From NCBI GenBank assembly GCA_959347315.1, contig OY365810.1:8775647-8839646 (forward strand): a stretch of 64,000 bases of DNA, in the 5' to 3' direction. The notes below the pieces were generated by a model. That model was not told the DNA's origin and did no database searches. It saw nothing but the letters and a program-made list of their open reading frames with translations. Positions within the stretch are counted from its first letter, which is position 1. Every line of letters begins with the position of its first letter. The stretch is from Bimastos eiseni. Taxonomy: Eukaryota > Annelida > Clitellata > Crassiclitellata > Lumbricidae. Below are positions 57,383 to 64,000 of the stretch, one piece after another. Made by a program: the position numbers and the translations under genes.

Positions 57383-57690
57383 TTATAGTCCGCAGGTTCG
57401 ATAGTCCAAAGATTGCATTGTGTCTGGTCAATGGGTGATAAGATTGCAGTTCTAATGGTAGATGGATCAATGAAAGGATTATGTTTGGCTAGAAGCTGGA
57501 TTATACCATTCTTTTCATTCCTCCAGCTTCCATTTAGGCATGACTCTTTTCATATAAATCCTGAGTTTTACACATTCTTTTCATCAATTAATCCAGCTTC
57601 TAGTTAAATTAATGTCGGAGTGTAGAATCTTCGGACTATCGAACCTACGGATTATAACATAACCTTGTTACCGTCGGATTATCGAACGGA
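57383..57690. mobile_element. Foldback/TU-like element 6 (second copy of a pair)
   Basis: Matches 21672-21960 over almost its whole length (TATAGTCC, GGTTCGATAGTCC, GCTGGATT, CATTCTTTTCAT, TTCGGACTATCGAAC). The right end has 15-bp units continuing to CCGTCGGATTATCGAACGG. Confidence 0.6.
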
Positions 57691-58307
57691 CATCCCCGGT
57701 AGGCCTACGAGAAATCCGCTGAAGTAGGCCTATTATTAGACTCCTGCTTGATGACGTCTTCCGAGATACGCAGATTTCCGATGCCAGTACGGTCCTAGCT
57801 GATTGAGCGAATCACATTATCCTCAAGCACACACGCTTAGCGTCATTTAGCAGTTTACAGCAAAGCATAGGCGTATTGATTGGTGCTGTTTAAAACGGAC
57901 CTGTTCAGAGTTCAGTCAGTCCCTAGATGGCGCTACGTGATACGCTTCGGATATGTCGTCAAACTTCTGAACTGCTAAATATATAATTCGTGTTGCGCTC
58001 TCGACTCACAGCGGATAAAACATCACGCGGTAAAATCCGAGCGACGCCTGTCAATTGCCTGCGGCTAAGTAAGCATGTCTTATGCGGGGACCGAAGTTGC
58101 ATTGTAAAAGTTTTTATTATTGTAATAAATAAATAGTGATCGCATTAATGAACTAAGAACTGCAGAATTAAAACTGCAGACTGATGCGATCAAGGTTCGA
58201 TGTCAGAGAGTTGTCGTCAAAGAATACCATAATCTCAATGAAGTCGCGTAGTTCTCATTTCAGTTCCGTTTGAAGTGGATAAAAGTATATTGATTGGATA
58301 CTTAGTC

Positions 58308-58455
58308 ATGGCGTTTTTCCATCGTCAGCTGTCTGTTAAGTATTCGAACGTGGACGCGAGCTGGAATCTCACCCCGATTCTAGAGGGTGACATGACCCAG
58401 CTGCCACCCGTATCGTCCCACAAGATTCGGGTGTTTCTCAGTTCAACTTTCTCAG
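58308..58455 (+). CDS. Exon of a DUF4062/NACHT-type protein (5' exon, gene continues beyond window)
   Basis: The exon ends VSSHKIRVFLSSTFS at a GTGAGA donor (phase 1). The 'K-h-R-V-F-h-S-S-T-F-S/R-D' strand is the N-terminal motif of DUF4062-like domains in NACHT proteins such as NWD1, TEP1 and NPHP3. Before it lies SWNLTPILEGDMTQLPP. The ATG at 58308 has a good context (GTCATGG). The frame is also open back to an acceptor-like CATTTCAG at 58263, which would give a 192-nt phase 1-1 internal exon. No following exon (D-x-x-x-E-R) was found in the remaining 5.5 kb, so the gene must have a long intron or be dead. Confidence 0.6.
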
Positions 58456-59189
58456 GTGAGACGATTTTATTGAGACTCTCTGAACCGTGATAAAGTTATA
58501 AGGTTGAAGGTGTTGCACAATTTACACCCATACGTATAAAATAGTCTATAAGTTCGCAGGGTCAGATTTGTCAAAAGGGAAGCATGGGTCAGCTGATGAA
58601 AATTTTTTTAAATCTGAAGAATTTATCAGCGTCCTTGTAGCCGGGAAATCGGACGCTCTACGTTCATGACTATATTAGATGGCGTTTGCCTAATTACTTT
58701 GGTTATAAACGTTTATGAGTGACCGTTGGAATACTTTTGCTCACTACTTTTCTACAGTAGTGATAAAGACTTATTGATTGAGGCAGGGACAATTGAGTAC
58801 ATTTAAGCACTGAATGATTTACTTCACTAAGCAATAATGCGCTCAAACATCCTACAGACAGTTATCTAGGCAAGAAATAGGCTTAGCTCTAGCTACCATA
58901 CTGAATAATATTTCCATAATAAGGTATTGATTTATTTCAATTAGGTGACATTTATTGTTGATGAAATGCATCTTTTTTTATCAGAATTTCAATAGGGAGA
59001 ACCAAAGAGACTATTTAATTCAAGATGGTCCTTCAAAAATTTATTGGGGAGTGCATTATGTAGAAATAGCTGTTACCAAATAGAATGACTATTCAGTTGC
59101 ACAGCCTTTCTAGTATTGATTAACTTTTGGAATTTTCACTGTGTCATGTATCATTTCATCAGCATTTATTTTCTTATTGATGCAGCAGT

Positions 59190-59720
59190 AATTTAGTAGT
59201 AGATTTAGTAGTAGATTTAGTAGTAGATTTAGTAGTAGATTTAGTAGTAGATTTCGTAGTAGATTTAGTAGTAGAATTTAGTAGTAGATTTAGTAGTAGA
59301 TTTAGTAGTAGATTTAGTAGTAGATTTAGTAGTAGATTTAGTAGTAGATTTAGTAGTAGATTTAGTAGTAGATTTAGTAGTAGATTTAGTAGTAGATTTA
59401 GTAGTAGATTTAGTAGTAGATTTAGTAGTAGATTTAGTAGTAGATTTAGTAGTAGATTTAGTAGTAGATTTAGTAGTAGATTTAGTAGTAGATTTAGTAG
59501 TAGATTTAGTAGTAGATTTAGTAGTAGATTTAGTAGTAGATTTCGTAGTAGATTTAGTAGTAGATTTAGTAGTAGATTTAGTAGTAGATTTAGTAGTAGA
59601 TTTAGTAGGAGATTTAGTAGTAGATTTAGTAGTAGATTTAGTAGTAGATTTAGTAGTAGATTTAATAGTAGATTTAGTAGTAGATTTAGTAGTAGATTTA
59701 GTAGTAGATTTAGTAGATTT
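59190..59720. repeat. 12-bp minisatellite (AGTAGTAGATTT)n
   Basis: About 44 units, very homogeneous, with a few variants (CGTAGTAGATTT near 59252 and 59540, AATAGTAGATTT near 59663, AGTAGGAGATTT near 59608) and a 1-nt insertion near 59275. The minus strand is open as (KSTT)n for about 150 codons because the period is a multiple of three, but no flanking coding exon supports a protein. Confidence 0.95.
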
Positions 59721-62189
59721 CATGGATCAATGACATCTTCTATTGCACAGCAGGGACAGCACACTGCTTTTTTGTTTTGCATTGACCCCGCTCTGCTCCT
59801 TTATCCCGACTTGAGACTATCCCCACTCAATGATGGTATTGACAAAAATTTTTTATTGAATGCCTATGAGCAATCATTTCATTAAGGCAGGCCTGCAATG
59901 ATACTGGTTTGCTTGAGGGTTTTAGGTGCAAGGGCGTGTCCTGTAGACAGGGTATTCTTCCCTCTGTATGTCTTACTATATTATCAGCTGAATAAACTTC
60001 ATACACTGTAAACAAATTCATACAGTGCAGCTCTCCTCAAACCCATGCCATTGATATATCTTATTTTCGTTGTGAGCTTTGCCTTCCAAGTTCTTAGAAG
60101 CCGTCATGGTTGGTTTGAAGCACACCAGTGCAGTGATTATACTAGTTTTGAGAGTACTTTTTAATTGTGTAATCCTAGAATGGTTAAGACAATGAAGTCA
60201 ATAGACATTTTAACTTGGCTTGTAAATGTCTGAAAGGTTGGAACATATTCAGTTGAGCTTTTGATGTAGTGTTGTAAAATGTAGTTGACATGATTTTATT
60301 TGATCACATGTATACTAATGTGGTTAAAATGTAGGTAACAGATTTGATTACATGTAGGCTATTGTGGTTAATGGTTGTATATGTAGCTGACAGATTTGAT
60401 AGCTTTTAGGTTAATGTGGTTTTAAAGTTAGGTGACATTATAATCACTTGAATTAATACTATGTGGAGCAATGGTCTTGACTAGGGACCAAGGGCCACGA
60501 CAATCATAGATCTATTAATACTCACTTCTGTCAAATGACTGGTTTTAGGAATTGATAATCATGAAGGGAGATAGATTTTATCTCTTTGTTCCATCTCAAC
60601 TTTCTGCTGAGCAAATTAATTTCTATCACTGAATATTTGAGAGCAAAATATTGCTTTGTAGGCACATGACGATGGAGTGAGTTATACCCAAAGTTATCCA
60701 GTCAACTTATTTCAGATGTGTTGGTCAATTTACCATTAATTTTCTTTATTTGTAACAGACTTGCTGGTACAAATTAGATGTCTAAATTATATATCTAAAT
60801 TAAATATCTAAATTCAATGATCAATGAAGTACTTATCTAAATTTCCAGTAGAATTTTCTGTCTGTTGCAATGCATTGCGTCGTATCATGTTACACGGGTG
60901 CAATGGGTGCGTTGCGATAAATCACACAGTTGCTTTTGAGTTAAATGTGATCACATTGCTGGACATGTGATTTTGCATTACAGTTCGCTGGTTGCATTGT
61001 AAAGTGAGTAAGTAGGTATGTACTGTATTGATCTTCCTGCAGACGCACTGTGAATTGTGTTGTTGCTCTGAATTCTATACTGTATATTTTGTCAAGTTAA
61101 TATCGATTGATGTATTTTCGTATGATTATTGCATTAATTTGTTTATTTATTCAGAGTTTATTTAGTGCCACATTTCACTCTATTGCATTTCATTGTTATA
61201 TATTTAACACCAAGGCATTTATTTTTCCACTAATGACACTGAATTGTAATTTTTCCTATGATGCTTAGCAACTGTTGTGCTTTTGTGACAAATGGTTGCA
61301 TGTAAATCATTTTCTAGTAAGATCGCAAACCCATTATAAAATTCATGATTAGTCAATCCGAAAATCTTACTAGAACTGTATGAAATATGGTCAGCAATCA
61401 ACTGCTGGTAGTTTAGTTTTAAATTAAAACATTTACGACAGTATTTTAAAGTTATCGATACATTTGGTATCTTTCAAATGTGACGATTTTGCTAATTTGT
61501 CTCACAAGACATGCGCTGATGCTTGATCAATTCCTGACAACTGGGACCATGAAGCAGCCTTGGCCGAGTCCAAAGACAATACATTGGTTGGAATTCTCCA
61601 AGGCTGTAATTGAATATGAATAAAACTTATGCACTAATATCAGATATTCGCCGCATTTGTGTGGGCCCATGCCTTTTCCGTGCATTCAAGAACCTGTCGG
61701 GGAAACTGATGAATGGATGTTTTATAATGTAAATATAAAAAGAAAGCACGGAATGCTTGCGCAGTCGATGCCTGTGGACTGCGGAAAATATTGATCGCTG
61801 GTCATGTGGAGTGGAGAGGATAAGGACATAGACCTTGGAGTCTCTGGTGTTTTCCATTGCCACACAAGACTGCCTTCCTGATGTAATTCGGGTGCAGAAT
61901 GGATCCATGGATTTGAATTAGATGCAGAGGAGAATTCTTACAGCGTGCTATAATATTAAAAGATGAAATTCTGATGCAACATCGATTCATCCATGTACAA
62001 TTAAGTCCATAGTTATTTACAGTCAGTTGAAGTTGACGGGTACGAATAAATGATTTCTATTGCCCTCGATTATTTGCCAAGTTCATTGCTCCCTAAGTGT
62101 CTGTCTAAGTAATATATCCTCATTTATATTGTCTATCCAACGTAGTTCTTGGTCTTCCTTTCTTTATTTTTGCTTTGAATCTTGCATGT

Positions 62190-62395
62190 AGTTGAGGTCT
62201 GGGGCATTGCGCAATGGGTAACACATTGGGACACAGAGTTGAGGATCTGCCGAATCGAGTTCAACTCCTGTATGACGTATTGGGCGCCTTGCATGGCTGC
62301 TGACAGTTAAATTTGACTCGTGTAATAACTTATCATTCGTTCGTACTATGCTTGTGATCATTCTGCGGCTTATTAGTATGAAATAAAAAATAATT
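62190..62395 (+). mobile_element. tRNA-derived SINE
   Basis: A-box-like TTGCGCAATGGGTAACA (about 62208) and B-box-like AGTTCAACTCC (about 62258) at tRNA spacing, followed by GCATGGCTGCTGACAGTTAA, shared with the element at 29655-29818, and an A-rich tail (TAAAAAATAATTAAAA). Confidence 0.65.
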
Positions 62396-62879
62396 AAAAG
62401 TGAATTTTTGAAATTCTGTCAACTGGCAATATCTCTACACATCCACATTCCATGTTAATCTTCATTTGGATAATTAGTCACAAGTTAAGTTTTTTAAGTT
62501 TTTACTTGACCTCTAATTTCAGCAGATGTCAAACATAACATTTGTATTCGATATTTAATGTTGCTTCCAAAGATATTTGATGGGGAATTCCAGTGTGCAT
62601 CTAATTACTTATAGTATGGAGAAGTGTCTATTAAATGACTGTCACCTATTTCCTGACAATGTGAGTTTAGACTGTACTGGTTTGAGCACGTGCTTCCAAG
62701 CAGGAAATAGATTATTAACAATTTATAAAAAAATGTAGTCAATTCATGTGATGCAGGGCAGTCTGAAGCAATTGGTTGGTTTAGGCAATACTGTGGCAAT
62801 CAGACTCTATGGCTGAAATAGTTCAATTACATACAGGAAATATGGCACATTTCCATAATAAAATGTGAAAATCAGACAC

Positions 62880-62990
62880 ACACATTTGCATACAAAGAGA
62901 GAAAGAGGGTGTGAGGAAGAGGAGAAGGAGAGAGAGAAAGAGAGAGAAAGAGAGAAAAAGAGAGAGAAAGAGAGATATGAGAGATGGCTG
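62880..62990. repeat. GA-rich simple sequence
   Basis: Purine run of GAGAGAAA units preceded by an ACACACACA stretch. Confidence 0.9.
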
Positions 62991-63140
62991 AGGCATTTGC
63001 TGTAAGCTTTACTAATTAGTAATTAAGTGCTAAGCTTTAATTTCTCAGCTATGTGCAAGATTTGAATTGACTCTAACTGTTTAAATGTAAACAATCTGAG
63101 CAGAAATTATCTCAAATGAGGGGCCTTGTGACTTACAACC

Positions 63141-63330
63141 CTTAACTGACCCAGTTAGCTGCATGATCCAGTGCATCTCAGACTCTTAGTGCGTGAGGTT
63201 GCCGGTTCACATACCGATGGTGGTGTATCTCACAGAATTTAATATGGGACTAACACAGCCCAAAGGTGGAGGCCTTGAACTACATGGCTCCCATTCAAAG
63301 AGGCAGAAGTCCTGATGTATTTCACCTGAT
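63141..63330 (+). mobile_element. tRNA-Lys-like SINE head
   Basis: TAGCTGCATGATCCAGTGCA resembles an A box region, CAGACTCTTAGT resembles a tRNA-Lys (CTT) anticodon loop, and GGTTCACATACC (63204-63215) is a B box. The pseudo-tRNA has lost its pairings and is followed by unrelated sequence, as in a SINE. Confidence 0.6.
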
Positions 63331-64000
63331 CAATTCATTGAATAATTAGTTAGTATGAGCACTTTCAGTTTAAGGAGACTGCTATAACAAGGATCATGGC
63401 TGAATATAGTTCAGTTATATTATACAGGAAATTATAAGGAAAAAAGTTCATTTTGTGAAATTCAGTCAGCTGATAATATCTCTATGGTTTCCCTCCTTCT
63501 TCGTCCAGGCTTGGGACTGGCACTACCGAACTGCAAGCAGTGTCATAGTTATGAGCTGGTCCTTTATAGACAAGTATCTCGATGTACAGTATCATGTCCT
63601 TTTATTGAGACATGTGAAGACCAGAGACTAATGTCTGCTTTCAATGTGTAGCTATAGAAGTGTTTTAATCATGTAGGTGTTAGCTGATAGCAGCCATTAC
63701 CGGCATTTATTACCTGACATACTGTGTGTTATTTAGGATTTGTTTTGCTCCAGTTTCTAAAGTATGCATCATGGAATTCTTCTGATGTAAACATTGTGTC
63801 TTGGTTAGAGATAAGAGCCGTTTGTCGCATAGTAATCTTTGCTTTGAGAAACACTTGAGACAAGCACTGGCTAAATGAGTCTTCTACTTACGCATGTGTG
63901 TGTGTGTGTGTATGTGTCATTCGTGTGTCATGACATGCCTATGCCGACCTTTGAACTGAATGGCTCAGAGACATTCATGGTGAGCTTGAAGTGGCTGGGC

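Larger units (their letters stand above)
58456..64000. other. Probable intron or spacer to the window end
   Basis: No further coding exon recognised on either strand. It contains a 12-bp tandem array, two tRNA-derived SINEs, a GA-rich run (62899-62990), a GT run (63894-63912) and a short dispersed repeat (63485-63560, shared with 39775-39860). Minus-strand frames at 61627-61908 and 62164-62361 overlap SINE or unassigned sequence. Confidence 0.5.

Noticed and set aside
59265..59723. A 152-residue (KSTT)n mucin-like protein
   Set aside because: The frame exists only because a 12-bp repeat cannot contain a stop in that frame. No splice sites or flanking coding exon support it.
63141..63220. Functional tRNA-Lys gene
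   Set aside because: The anticodon-loop-like word and B box remain, but the stems are mismatched and no intact 3' acceptor end follows.

Overview
This is nuclear DNA from an animal, most likely a marine invertebrate deuterostome. The evidence is AT-rich sequence, small exons with GT..AG splice sites, animal-type domains (CARD, NHL propeller, calcium-binding EGF), remnants of several LINE retrotransposons, tRNA-derived SINEs, a Polinton-type polymerase relic, and very many copies of the word TAGGCCTA. Foldback-like elements with 15-bp tandem terminal repeats resemble the TU elements described from sea urchin, so an echinoderm is my best guess, but the sequence alone does not prove it.

The main content is a head-to-tail array of four paralogous plus-strand genes, called A to D here: A 3456-11032, B 20115-28333, C 32833-38155, D 42894-50515. 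Each has the same plan: a 13-nt coding start exon (ATG, three codons, plus one base), a CARD exon of 330-333 nt, one to four short coiled-coil exons, and one 3' exon of about 0.9 kb encoding a six-bladed NHL-type beta-propeller. Every intron is phase 1, so every internal exon can be lost, gained or skipped without a frameshift. Added up, the exon sets give open frames of about 560, 526, 505 and 557 codons. The layout resembles TRIM-NHL proteins with a CARD replacing the RING/B-box, which suggests an intracellular sensor or scaffold that oligomerises and recruits CARD partners. That role is inferred. A decayed fifth propeller fragment lies at 56.67 kb.

Gene A carries an internal tandem duplication of its CARD-coiled-coil part. 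The second copy has lost most of the CARD, one splice acceptor and one donor register, and has taken in a LINE fragment. Between A and B lie a small orphan membrane-protein ORF (12.28-12.72 kb), LINE fragments, and a broken, 3'-truncated Polinton-like protein-primed DNA polymerase B (14.6-17.4 kb) with an in-frame stop and a changed exonuclease residue. Introns and spacers hold LINE tails, SINEs, microsatellites, and a set of elements with 15-bp-period outer repeats around a shared ~35-bp inner module.

From 50.5 kb onward gene density is low: a decayed inverted copy of the orphan ORF (about 53.8-54.2 kb), two decayed cbEGF exons on the minus strand (54.9 and 55.8 kb), the NHL relic, and at 58.3 kb one good exon with the DUF4062-type motif of NACHT/WD-repeat proteins, whose remaining exons must lie beyond the window. 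The last 5.5 kb is probably intron, with a 12-bp tandem array and SINEs.
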